Shown here: positions 30,728 to 40,341 of the stretch, in pieces | How the letters are laid out: each line of letters opens with the position of its first letter | Numbering within the stretch: the stretch's first letter is position 1 | Assembly (NCBI GenBank): GCA_023212725.1 | Contig: JALBYF010000048.1 | Span: 62,001-126,000, forward strand | From: Tranzscheliella williamsii | Lineage: Eukaryota; Basidiomycota; Ustilaginomycetes; Ustilaginales; Ustilaginaceae | Length of the DNA stretch: 64,000 nucleotides | Direction of reading: 5' to 3' | Made by a program: the position numbers and the translations under genes | The notes under the pieces: generated by a model | What the model was told of the DNA's origin: nothing | What the model saw: only the letters and a program-made list of their open reading frames with translations | Databases searched by the model: none

Positions 30728-33700
30728 TTAGTTCTTGTTACGTTTGAAGCGGCCGAAGAAGCCTTTTTTGCCACTGGCGTCGGTTGCAGGAGGAGGGGCG
30801 GTGGGGACGCTAATGGTACTCTCTCCAGCCGCCGGCGGTGCTTGAGGTACCGGAGGCATAACGGGCCGGTTGCCTTCCACCGTGCTGAGATTGGAGGCGG
30901 TCAATGGGGCTGGCGCTTGGCTATGTTCCACTGCTGCGGGGCTTGAGGGTTTGGCTGCAGTTGTGCTACTGTTGCCGTCCCGGCCACTGAGCGCTGAAGC
31001 CGGAGCAGTGGCAGTATACATCGACGCCGTTGGGATAGGCCCGGCATTCGCGACGGAACCGGGCGCGGTGACCGAGTACAACGACGTGATCGGGGCAGGA
31101 GCTGTAGTAGCATGCCTATCGGCTGGCTTTGCTTGACCGCTTACGGTAGCTGCATCCAGCGTATTTTTCCTACCGGTCTGTTGTTTCGCCGAGACAGATG
31201 CCTTGGACGGTACGACAACCGCGTCGGTATTCTTCTTACTCTGTCTGCGCTTCAGATTACCGGTGACTTCGCCGTAACCTCGCGAAGCGGAGCCAAATGC
31301 CTTACGTGCAGAACGGTACTCGTCATCGTCGTCGTCGCTGCTATCCGCGTCCTCGGGCGTTTCTCTTATGCGAGTGCTCCAGCCCGAGGACTGACGACTG
31401 GCTGCTAAATCAACGGGGCCGGTTTCCTTTGGCGCCTTGGCCGGAGCGGCAGGTGGAGGTGCGATACGACTGCTTAACTGAGACTGCAACTGGGCGCCTC
31501 GGACAGACAGTGGATCTTGTCCGCCATGTTCGTTGCCTTTCGGTGTGGCAAACACGTCCATGTCCGGTGTTTCTGGGGGTAGCTTGACATCCGGAGCCAT
31601 TCGGACGCTTTTCCGGCGACTAAGAGCGCTGTCCGTTTCGCTGGGGGCTTTGTTCGGCACTCCCAACAGAGAAACATTGCCAGGCTTGGCGGAAGAGGTG
31701 GAAGCAGCTTGGATCGAGGCAGTTGAAAGACCTTGCAGGCTGGGATCGGGCTTGTGCTCCGGATCAGCTAGCGATGAGGATGCCTGTACTTCAGCTGCCT
31801 TCTGGGCACCCGCAGTTCCACTGTCCGGCATGGTATGGACCCGCGAGCCTTCTTCGGACGAAGTGTCGCTTACCTCGGCAGGACCATCGCCGTAGACACG
31901 GCTTGGCTCCAATTTGACCATTCGGTCCGTCAGTCGAGTGACACCGTGGGGTTGCGGGTTAGCGGGTCCCGGTACCGTGGTGGGTCGTTCCTCGTCCGGG
32001 GAAAGATTGTTTTCCTGGATAAAGGCCTTGTACGTCTGTTCTGCACCTGGAGTAACGGCACCTTGCTCATCGCCAGCACTGGAGGCTGTTATGGCCGAAT
32101 TCCTACGACCACCATCAAAGGAGAAGGAAAACGGGTCCGAGCTGGGCATGTCAAGCTTGGGCATCTGTACTCGGTCCCTTAGCGCCGCGCTTTCCTGGGG
32201 GTTCGATTCCAAAGAGCCAGACTTGCCCTCTACTTGCGGAGTAGACTTGCTAGATGCAGTTTGTGCTTCCATAGGTACGTCAAGCCGGCCGGTCCCATCA
32301 AAAGTGTCGTCTTGCTCAATACTGAGGACCGATCGGGGCGCCTTTACTTGATGTTCAATAGTAGGTAAGACGTCTACGTTCTCGCCTTCTCTGACGCCGG
32401 ATGTATTATTTTGGTTCTTGTCTCCCAGACCCTTGGCTGCGGCTGGAGTGTTCGTCAGAGAAGCGGAGCTGATGGGAGCAGGTGCCCGAGGTACAGGCTC
32501 CATCTTGGGCTGCGGAAAAGGCTCAGTTTTGATGCTTTGAGTGATGTCGTTGCGAAGCAATGATTTGGAAGGGGTCGCTGGCGCCGTTTTCTTCGCAGTT
32601 GGCGCGGAAGTGCTGTTGCTTCGGCTGAGGCTGGGACTTGAACTTTTGAGCGCCGATTTGAGAGGTGGATTCTTGCTGGCCGAAGATGCAATAGATGCGG
32701 GACGAGAAGACGATGTCGCAGCTGGGGCCAACGACCCTGCTGGTGCTGCCGTCGGTGCGGGGCCTGATGATGCGGTCTTTGATGCAGTACCCCTGGGCAC
32801 CACTCCGGCCATAGCGACAGCCTCATATGCTGTCATCTGGCTCGGCGGCTTGCTGACCCATGAATCGGTTGCGAATTTGCTAGCTTGTGGATTGAAGACA
32901 TTACCTGAACCGAACCCGGCTCCCGACAAGCTAGCCCGGTTCTTCTTCTTGGAGGATGTGGATTTCAACGTCGAGCTTCGCGAGAGTCCGGGACGATCGA
33001 CGGACTCTGGCTTGTGCAATGAGCTAAGATCGCCTGAGATTGTAAAGGTGCCAGTCGCACGCGTAGGTGCGGTACCCACCTCGCTACCAGCGGTGGTGCG
33101 TTTCTTCTTGGGTTTCTTCTTAATGCTGGCCGCCGCACTGGGAGCGGGCTGCTGTGCTTCCGGCTGCGGCTTGGTTTTTGCAGCAACACCTATACCTGTA
33201 CCTACGACGCTAGCGCGGATGCGCTCGAGTTGCTCCTCCTCAGCGCGCGAAGATTTGTTGCTCTTGGGTCCTGGTAAGATACGGGCGCTGTTGGAGGTGC
33301 CATTCAGCTTGCCATGTACGCCAATGTCGCTACTGTTCTCTTTAGTCCATAGCGGCCTGGGCTGATTGACATTTCGGAAGACCTCACGATGGTCGGGTTC
33401 GTCGTCGGAACTGTCGGGTTCGCTCCTGCGCATGAGGCTTGTTCTCCTTTTATCGAACTCTTGCGAGTCGCGTGCAGAAGCACGCGTATCCCAACCGGAA
33501 CGCTCGTTGGCGGTGGTAGAAGTCTGGAGATCCGTCTTGAAGAGCTTGCTCATCTTGCCTAGCAAGGATCCACTGGACTTGCGCTGGTGGCCATAACCGC
33601 CTTCGGAGTCCATGCTCAGGCGTCGAGAAGACCTCTGAGGCGAAGTATAGCTAGGTCCTTGGCTACCCCATGCATAATTGTAATTTCGCGAAGGATTATC

Positions 33701-33946
33701 GGCCTGATCCTGGTCGTGATTGCGTATTTGGCTCATGTCAAGGACGGGGGCGGAGGGAACTGGAGGCATTGGTACGGTGGCCGCTTCATCCTTGCGTGGC
33801 GGCGCAGGAGGAGTAGCACCGGCTGCAGCTTGGTTCTGGCTATTATGCTGCTTCGCGCCGCCATTGGCGCGGCCCGCACGCTCGGGGATGAAAGTGTCTT
33901 TGGTGTCGGCAGCTACTCCAAGCTTATGAGGGGCGGGCATGCGCAT
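30728..33946 (-). CDS. large disordered protein of unknown function, 5' end unresolved
   Basis: This is a single open frame of 1072 residues from the first in-frame ATG (33946, MRMPAPHKLGV). The same frame stays open without any ATG up to a stop at about 34210, and that extension (for example SETDSEEDYRRAFVEP) reads like coding sequence, so a first exon may be missing. I do not recognise the family. The protein is rich in Ser, Ala, Pro and Thr, largely disordered, with basic patches (KKKPKKKRTT), phosphorylation-prone Ser-rich runs (LKSALKSSSPSLSRSNS) and a RRKSVRMAPDVKLPPETP motif. Two short amphipathic basic segments, SLLGKMSKLFKTD near the N-terminus and KKGFFGRFKRNKN at the extreme C-terminus, could bind membrane. 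Its neighbour is the PIL1 eisosome gene on the same strand, so a cortical role is possible but unproven. Confidence 0.72.
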   Translation of the reverse strand: MRMPAPHKLGVAADTKDTFIPERAGRANGGAKQHNSQNQAAAGATPPAPPRKDEAATVPMPPVPSAPVLDMSQIRNHDQDQADNPSRNYNYAWGSQGPSYTSPQRSSRRLSMDSEGGYGHQRKSSGSLLGKMSKLFKTDLQTSTTANERSGWDTRASARDSQEFDKRRTSLMRRSEPDSSDDEPDHREVFRNVNQPRPLWTKENSSDIGVHGKLNGTSNSARILPGPKSNKSSRAEEEQLERIRASVVGTGIGVAAKTKPQPEAQQPAPSAAASIKKKPKKKRTTAGSEVGTAPTRATGTFTISGDLSSLHKPESVDRPGLSRSSTLKSTSSKKKNRASLSGAGFGSGNVFNPQASKFATDSWVSKPPSQMTAYEAVAMAGVVPRGTASKTASSGPAPTAAPAGSLAPAATSSSRPASIASSASKNPPLKSALKSSSPSLSRSNSTSAPTAKKTAPATPSKSLLRNDITQSIKTEPFPQPKMEPVPRAPAPISSASLTNTPAAAKGLGDKNQNNTSGVREGENVDVLPTIEHQVKAPRSVLSIEQDDTFDGTGRLDVPMEAQTASSKSTPQVEGKSGSLESNPQESAALRDRVQMPKLDMPSSDPFSFSFDGGRRNSAITASSAGDEQGAVTPGAEQTYKAFIQENNLSPDEERPTTVPGPANPQPHGVTRLTDRMVKLEPSRVYGDGPAEVSDTSSEEGSRVHTMPDSGTAGAQKAAEVQASSSLADPEHKPDPSLQGLSTASIQAASTSSAKPGNVSLLGVPNKAPSETDSALSRRKSVRMAPDVKLPPETPDMDVFATPKGNEHGGQDPLSVRGAQLQSQLSSRIAPPPAAPAKAPKETGPVDLAASRQSSGWSTRIRETPEDADSSDDDDDEYRSARKAFGSASRGYGEVTGNLKRRQSKKNTDAVVVPSKASVSAKQQTGRKNTLDAATVSGQAKPADRHATTAPAPITSLYSVTAPGSVANAGPIPTASMYTATAPASALSGRDGNSSTTAAKPSSPAAVEHSQAPAPLTASNLSTVEGNRPVMPPVPQAPPAAGESTISVPTAPPPATDASGKKGFFGRFKRNKN

Positions 33947-34461
33947 GCGGGGCTCGACGAATGCTCTGCGGTAGTCTTCCTCGCTGTCGGTCTCGGAAGG
34001 AGTGCCTTCCTGCTCTTCCACGTCCTCGAAGTGCGAAGTGTAGCGTTGACCAAGCGGGACGTTGGCTCGATCGTCGTGGACAACCTGACTTGCAGATTGA
34101 GATGGTGTTACTGAGGCGACTTCGAAATGATGCGGATGTCGTGGATCTGGATGATGGCCAGCTGCTGGGTGGGGAAAGTCATGCGCGAACGGTAGCGCAT
34201 CCGGCCGTTATTGACGTTGTGATGGGAATATGGAGGCGTAATGGAGAATGCGTGGCGATGTGGCAGCAACAATGGGACAAGTAGAGCCAGCAGCGTGTGG
34301 ATGATCAAAGCAAAGGGGAAAGGGGAAAGTGGGGTGCGTCAGTCATCCAGTGCACAACTTCAAAACGGTTGATGCACTCCAGCATTTCCAGTCTGAAAAT
34401 AGATCGCCAAGTACTTGACCCAACCTAACAGCCAACAATGTGAACGGCACAAGGCCTCACT
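33947..34461. other. intergenic region downstream of PIL1, possible missing exon
   Basis: This lies between two minus-strand genes. Part of it (33947 to about 34210) continues the open frame of the downstream gene without an ATG, and a second frame at 34108-34308 gives 66 residues. It may hold a leader exon of the disordered-protein gene, but I found no splice pair that is convincing. Confidence 0.4.
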
Positions 34462-35381
34462 TTACAGGTAGTTGCTAGCTGTTGCAGATGAGAAGGGCCT
34501 GTGGAAAGCATCCAGACTGACTTACGATTGAGATCCTTGTGGAAGCGTCCCTGATCGTCTCGCGTCAGGTTGGCGCCATTGCCAGCAGCTGGGGAGCCGT
34601 GAGAATAATCATGCTCGTCGCCTTGCGAATGGCCGGCGCCGTGCTGGTAGTTAGCATGGTATCCAGAGCTGTGGGCTGGATGATCGTAAGCGCCAACGGC
34701 AACGCCGTCGTCCGCATACATGCTTTCATACTGGCCTCCACCCGACGCTTGCAGAAGGGGGCCGTGGGTGTCGAAGTCGTCCAACAGCAAGATGGCTTCC
34801 TTGGCAGCCTCTACCATGATAGCGCCAGCATCGCCCATAGTCTTCATACGCATGGTGAGCGCCTCTTTAAAGGTTCTCCGCTTGACGCCAACGAGGGCTG
34901 CTTCTTCGCTGGCTAGAACCTGTTCGCAGGCGTGAAGCTCTCTCTGTGCGGCGTTGACCTTGTCCATCTTGTCGTCTTGGCTGAGGCTGGAATCCTTCTT
35001 GCTTACCTTTTTCTTGCTTGCCTTGATCAGCCGTCCAACGAGAATGTCGCGATCACGAACCACGGAGCGGATGCTCTGTTCTCGGTCAAGAACATCCTTG
35101 AGTGCACTTCGGTATCCGTCCATAGCTGAAACGTGAGTGCGTTGTGCGTCTGCTACGGAGGCGAGAATCTCTGCTAGCACCTGTGATGCCTTGGCAATGT
35201 CAGGCGCCTCGGAGGTGCCCCATGCTGCCAAGGCGCTGGCAGCTGCATGACTAGAGGCGGTAGAGGCGGCGAGATTCTCGATATAGCTTTTCTCTCCCTT
35301 GATCAGATTCTGTAACAGCCTGGAATCGGTTGGATGTGGCCGCGAGAGGTTCGAATGAATGGCCTGCGGTGTCATCGACAT
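34462..35381 (-). CDS. PIL1: eisosome component, PIL1/LSP1 family
   Basis: The protein starts at the ATG at 35381 (MSMTPQAIHSNLSRPHPTDS), where the family similarity begins; the frame upstream to 35675 is Arg/Tyr/Ser-rich chance sequence. The PIL1 domain (BAR-like helices) spans about residues 15-210 (LLQNLIKGEKSYIENLA, DGYRSALKDVLDREQSIRS, EEAALVGVKRRTFKEALTMR) and assembles on the plasma membrane as eisosome furrows linked to sphingolipid signalling. A GTAAGT donor after codons for KDLN suggests a 47 bp intron (34479-34525) and a 17 bp last exon ending in SNYL, for 290 residues in total. If the intron is retained the frame continues 35 more residues to 34425. The tail (about 215-285) is His/Gly/Tyr-rich. 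It resembles basidiomycete PIL1-domain proteins more than yeast Pil1. Confidence 0.87.
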
Positions 35382-37656
35382 CTTGGAAAGGATCGGCTGA
35401 GGCCAGGTATACAGCAGTAGGATATCAGCTCGCGGAGGCGATGTCGGGCCGACGTGTCGATGTGCGATCGGACAGACTACGGATGAAGACCAGAAAAGCA
35501 CAGCTGAGTATGTCCAAACACGCCACGGCTCCGGGTATCGTTGATGATGGAGGGACAAGAGGTGGTGACAGCGGAAAGGAGATGGGCGGGGAGAAGAGAT
35601 GGAGGCATAGTACCTAGCACGGAATCTGGAACGAGAAGCGGTCAATGGGAAGCGCTGCGAGGAACGGCCTTGCACTTGCCGAGGTTGTATAAGCCGGATG
35701 GATGGCTTAGGCTAGCTAACGACGAGCATCCTGTAGGTCCGCTTACGATGATGAGGAGGTGCAGGCGCACAGCGCCGATCTGGTCGACGGAAATGCAATT
35801 GAGTTGAAGCGACAACTGAATGGCCATTTGCGGATCAGCGGGAGCTGGCATGCCAGTTTGAGAAACAGGATTACTACCTATTCATACATGCATGAGCTGC
35901 TGCTTTTCAAGTCGTAGCAACACCAAAGTTAACTCCACCTGCGTCCTACGTTTCAGCTGTTGAAATCACAGTCGCTATGATTACGTATCCTATGTTGATC
36001 TGCTCGGGCTGCTCCGACAGCCCCACTTAGCTTAGCCTCCGCTTGCTGCTTCACGTTAAGTTAGTAACATGGATAACGAAACGAGGGGAGTTCCATTCAG
36101 CGGTATGGCCCCAAATCGTGGAAGGCTCCGATGAGCTGACAGCCGCGTTCACCTGAGAGTATGGGCTTGGCGTTCGTCAACCTGTCTCCGTTGTTACATC
36201 TTTGCAATATTCGAGGCAGGCAGATCGATCTATCCGATTCTCGACATGAAAAAGTCGATCTGATGACAAAACGATCGGGAGCGGTTGCACTAGCACCACG
36301 GACATTAACACATAGCCCATCACCTGTTCCCCTTATCCCGCCAAAGAGTATGTGTTATCGTGCTCAGCGATCATCAGCTGCGTGTTGTTGGTGTGACGGG
36401 TATGGCCTGTATCTAGCGTCCTCTTTGATCTCGCTGGTGAGCGCCATGATGGAGGACAAGGTTACCGTGATGACCCATGAGCAGTCTGGGCGGAGCTGGA
36501 GCCGGAGGCAGTCTGAGCTAATCTTGAGGAATAGCATTCCCACGGTGGTTGGATGGCGGATCGGGGCCGAGTCCCGCCAAAGCATCGGACGGATGCGCCG
36601 GCTCTATGATAACTTGTCTGCGGGTGAAAGGCTTGTGGCGCGCAGAGAGAACAGTGTGCGATTGGGATTGTCATCGCAACGGAGCGGGTGAGAAAACAGC
36701 GACTGAAGGCACACTCACAACTCCACACCTGCGCATGGACAATGTGAATGCGCATACAGCCCAGTAGTCAGCCTCGCTGAATGGCACCAAAGCCGTGACG
36801 GCCGTTGCACCGAAATTGGACCGGCCACGCCGAGCCTCTTCTGGGTTTCAAGCTGCATCGTCCTGCCATCTTGCATCTCCAAGCGGAGAGCCCTTGCACT
36901 CATAGCCAAGTACAGGTCTCGCGCCTCCACAGCACTACGGCCTTTCCGGTTCTGCTTTGCCGCCACCTATCACCTACAACGGCTGCGCCGGACTCTGCCT
37001 TTGCCATGGCAGACCCACTGCCGTGAGCCTCACACTGCTAGATGCGACTCTAGCTTAGCCAGCGAAGCACCCACAACCTTATCACCAACTCACGGACTGG
37101 CAGATGAGACGTTCCTCTCCTAGTCCGACCTCACACCGATTTCACTACTCCACCAGCCTTGCTCCGCGAGACCAGCCGTCTGCCACAACACAACCGCACA
37201 CAGCTTGGTCACACGTGGAGAGCGAGCTGGGTGGTTGTTCAAGACACTTGACAGTCTCCGACGCCGTCGTCGCTGGGAGTGGCCTCCTTCGCCCTTGACC
37301 GTAGGTATACTTACACTGTCCGGTCTTACCCTTCCTGTCGGATCACTGCGCTTGGTTGTGTAGGGAGAGGCTGAGTTCGGCTTCATCCCGGTGGCTGTGA
37401 TTCAGAGACCACCGTAACTGCTTCGACCGACCCGCTCCGTCAGCCACTTCCGTTGCTTCACCTTCGAGTTTAATTTTGGCTTCGGCATCTGTCTACTTAC
37501 TGTAGCAGCCTGCAGCTTAGCTCAGACTAAGCTTTCCTATGCTTTAGCCGCGAATACGGCCAGCCGTGCGCCGCTCATTCGCGCTGCACCTTCATCAATC
37601 CCATCAACCTCGGCACTGGTGGTGACCGTCACCGTGCGGATCGGCAGTCGGTCACG
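35382..37656. other. PIL1-GH32 divergent intergenic region
   Basis: This 2.3 kb stretch separates two divergent genes. The longest frame (176 codons, plus strand, 36161-36691) has mixed composition, no domain and no family resemblance, so I do not call it. The region probably contains both promoters and long leaders. No repeat or RNA gene is evident. Confidence 0.45.
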
Positions 37657-39516
37657 ATGCCTCAGTCAGACGGAGAGCTGGTCTTCAAACCTACTCAGAC
37701 CGACGAGCCGCCTCCATTGTGCTGCCCATCCGTCTCTCCCATCTTGGGATACGTCGACAGCCCTCCTTTCCCCCAACACCTTCCGTGCTCCGCCATGCAC
37801 AAAGCCTCGTTTTCGGACCCCGCCCCCAAGGACAGCGCCCTCTTCCACCAGTGGAGGCCAGCGTCCCATCTTCTGGCCCCGCATGGCTGGATGAACGATC
37901 CATGCGGCCCATCGTATGATCCACGAACCCAGCTATACCATCTATGGTATCAATGGAATCCCCGCGGCTCCACCTGGGGCAACATGTCCTGGGGCCACGC
38001 GTGCAGCCGAGACATGATTCATTGGAAGTCCAGCCAGCATCCCGTCCTCGAGCCAGGTAGGAATCATGACCACGAAGGCGTCTTCACCGGCACTGTACTT
38101 CACCGTTCGCCGCTAGGCTCGCCGGCAGAAGCTGCCGAGGGCAACGAGATGACGGCCATCTATACTGCCGTCTCCAAATTGCCTATCCACCATAGCTTGC
38201 CCTACCATCACGGCAGCGAAAAAGTCGTCCTCTCCACCTCCTCCGACGGCGGCCAGACTTGGACGCCCCATGGAGTCATCCTGGCCGGCCCTCCGGAAAA
38301 AGAGCAGGTGATCTCTTGGCGCGACCCTTACATTGCGCCGTGGCCTCTGTTGGATTCCTTGCTTGGACGGCGGCAAGCGGGTTTCTATGCGCTAGTCGCA
38401 GGCGGCATCAAGGACGCCACACCTACCATCTTTGCTTACTCTGTTGATCCCAGCGACCTCAGTTCGTGGGACTATCTCGGTCCGCTGTGCAACGTTGGCT
38501 GCAATCACAGAGCAGCGCCCTATGCGATCGACCTCGGGAAGAATTGGGAAGTGGCCAACTCGCTGATGCTTACAGAGAAGCGTCAGGACGGCTCCAGCGG
38601 CAGACGGAGCGAACATCTACTGATCAACGTGGAAGGTTGCGCCCCTCCGGGCCCGGCACGCGCTGCGGTCATCCTAAAGCTGGACATTGAGCGAAGCGAG
38701 GTGGCGCATCAGGCCGTCTGCTTGCAGCCCGCCCACGTCGGCATGCTGGATCACGGCTGTCTGTATGCCGCCAACAGTTTCCACGACGAAGCGAAAAATC
38801 GCCGAGTCATGTGGGGTTGGATCACGGAGGACGATTTAGCCGAGGACTACTACGAAACGCAGGGGTGGTCAGGGGTGATCAGTCTGCCGCGCGAGCTGTT
38901 CTTCCGGGCAGCATCGGATGATGTTGGGATCCGGCCTGCAGACGAGGTTGGGCAGCTTCGACGGGGTGCCGAGCATCAGGCGATTTCGGTGGCGACACTG
39001 CTGGTTGCGAACGCGGTAGCGGTTTCGGTCGGTGGGTGCACGCTGGGGGCGGTGGGGGTCGAGCGTATTGGGCGACGGTCGCTGGAGGTGGTGATGGTGC
39101 TGGACGAAACGATGCCGGGCCTGCTGGTGGCGCACAGCGCCGATCTAGGCACGCGGACGGCAGTCTACGTGCGCGACGGCGAGCTGGTCGTCGATCGCAG
39201 CCACTCCTGCGGCCAAACCAGCGTGCGCGCCAAGCGCATCCAAGTCAACACCTCAACCCTGCGCGCCCCGATCCCGGCCCAGCGCGCAACCCACGACCCA
39301 TCCCCCCAGCACGCCCTACGCCTCTTCCTGGACAACTCGGTCCTTGAAATCTTTGTCAACGACACCACGGTGCTCTCGACACGCATCTACCCGGATCGCA
39401 CCGACACTGGCCTCTCGATCCTCGTCTCCCCGTCGCACGCGCCTCCGCAGTCTGACCGGCCGCCCGTGCACGTCTGGCACGGCCTCGCCAACACCCACCA
39501 CGGCTGGATCGATTAG
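37657..39516 (+). CDS. GH32 beta-fructofuranosidase-type enzyme, no signal peptide
   Basis: The 619-residue protein (or 573 from Met47) belongs to glycoside hydrolase family 32, which cleaves sucrose, inulin or levan. The three catalytic positions are visible: the nucleophile Asp81 in HGWMNDPCG, Asp223 in SWRDPY as transition-state stabiliser, and the acid/base Glu298 in NWEVANSL, where secreted family members usually have EC(P/V). The FTG motif lies near residue 146 and the C-terminal beta-sandwich (RLFLDNSVLEIFVNDTTVLSTRIYP) closes the protein. The N-terminus MPQSDGELVFKPTQTDEP is polar, so there is no secretory signal and the enzyme is probably cytosolic. A short upstream exon encoding a signal cannot be excluded. 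The coding strand changes from G-rich to C-rich at about 39190. Confidence 0.9.
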   Translation: MPQSDGELVFKPTQTDEPPPLCCPSVSPILGYVDSPPFPQHLPCSAMHKASFSDPAPKDSALFHQWRPASHLLAPHGWMNDPCGPSYDPRTQLYHLWYQWNPRGSTWGNMSWGHACSRDMIHWKSSQHPVLEPGRNHDHEGVFTGTVLHRSPLGSPAEAAEGNEMTAIYTAVSKLPIHHSLPYHHGSEKVVLSTSSDGGQTWTPHGVILAGPPEKEQVISWRDPYIAPWPLLDSLLGRRQAGFYALVAGGIKDATPTIFAYSVDPSDLSSWDYLGPLCNVGCNHRAAPYAIDLGKNWEVANSLMLTEKRQDGSSGRRSEHLLINVEGCAPPGPARAAVILKLDIERSEVAHQAVCLQPAHVGMLDHGCLYAANSFHDEAKNRRVMWGWITEDDLAEDYYETQGWSGVISLPRELFFRAASDDVGIRPADEVGQLRRGAEHQAISVATLLVANAVAVSVGGCTLGAVGVERIGRRSLEVVMVLDETMPGLLVAHSADLGTRTAVYVRDGELVVDRSHSCGQTSVRAKRIQVNTSTLRAPIPAQRATHDPSPQHALRLFLDNSVLEIFVNDTTVLSTRIYPDRTDTGLSILVSPSHAPPQSDRPPVHVWHGLANTHHGWID

Positions 39517-39768
39517 CGCCACGCCGCATCGCAAACCCCACCGCCTCGAGCACACCACACATCCGTACCCCTTGTAGCTCGCTCCGGCTGCACTGCAGAC
39601 GCCCGCTGACTGATACCACGCTAATGAGCAAAAGAGTCTTGGGTACACATAGTGCAGTGGCGGCGCAGGAAGAATGTCCGTGGCCTATGCTTTGCAAGTG
39701 GAAATGATTATGGCTACAGCGTGCGAGACAACGAGGCTACCAGTGTTCGATCAGAAACTCTTTTGGGA

Positions 39769-40341
39769 TTAGAGACCTTTTTCGGAAAGGGCGAAGGCGA
39801 AGGAGCGGATGGAGGTCCATACGCGTTCCTTTTCGGGGGACTGGTGCTCGACGTTGGCGCCCTCGGCGGCCTGGAAGATGATGAGGAGGGTGGCGGTGGG
39901 GGCGACGAAGAGGACGTCCTTGGTGCCGTTGGTGTCGGCGTGGAGCGTGACGATTTCGAGGGGGTGCTGGTCGCCGCGCGGGCCCGAGATGGTATACTCT
40001 TTACCGGCGATGCTGATCTTCTTGGCGTTCTCCTTGATCTGGGCGTCCGAGACGGCAGGCGCCGAGAGTTGGACAAACAGGTCGATCAGCTGGCGCACAG
40101 CCTCGGGCTCGAAGGCCTTGGAAAACGATGGCACCGAGCCCTGCACCGCCAGCGCATCGTCCTTGTCAAACACAGCGTAGTTCTGGATACCAGAGGCGGG
40201 CGGGATCTGCAGCCGCGCAAGCTCGGCAAAGTCCAGGTCAGACAGCACCGACTTGCGCTGCGGCCCATTCATGTCCGCCACCGACGCCTCCGTGCCGGAT
40301 CCGGTATGAGGCCCTCGGTTGACTGCGCCACCGCCTGCCAT
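39769..40341 (-). CDS. small protein of unknown function with profilin-like pattern
   Basis: The single exon encodes 190 residues. I do not recognise the family with certainty. After a Gly/Thr-rich N-terminus of about 30 residues the order of elements resembles a profilin fold: a strand pair with NYAVFDKDDALAVQG, a helix EAVRQLIDLFVQL, a strand turn ISIAGKEYTISGPRG, a hydrophobic strand DVLFVAPTATLLIIFQ and a C-terminal helix VWTSIRSFAFALSEKGL. The typical profilin N-terminal helix with its Trp is not obvious. A roadblock/LC7-type protein is another possibility, since the two folds share this alternation. It is convergent with the GH32 gene and shows the terminal skew switch near 40060. Confidence 0.75.
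   Translation of the reverse strand: MAGGGAVNRGPHTGSGTEASVADMNGPQRKSVLSDLDFAELARLQIPPASGIQNYAVFDKDDALAVQGSVPSFSKAFEPEAVRQLIDLFVQLSAPAVSDAQIKENAKKISIAGKEYTISGPRGDQHPLEIVTLHADTNGTKDVLFVAPTATLLIIFQAAEGANVEHQSPEKERVWTSIRSFAFALSEKGL

Noticed and set aside
34108..34308. 66-codon minus-strand frame between PIL1 and the disordered-protein gene
   Set aside because: It could be a leader exon, but no donor/acceptor pair joins it in phase to the downstream frame.
36161..36691. 176-codon plus-strand frame between PIL1 and GH32
   Set aside because: No recognisable domain, mixed composition and overlapping opposite-strand frames; it could not be supported as a gene.
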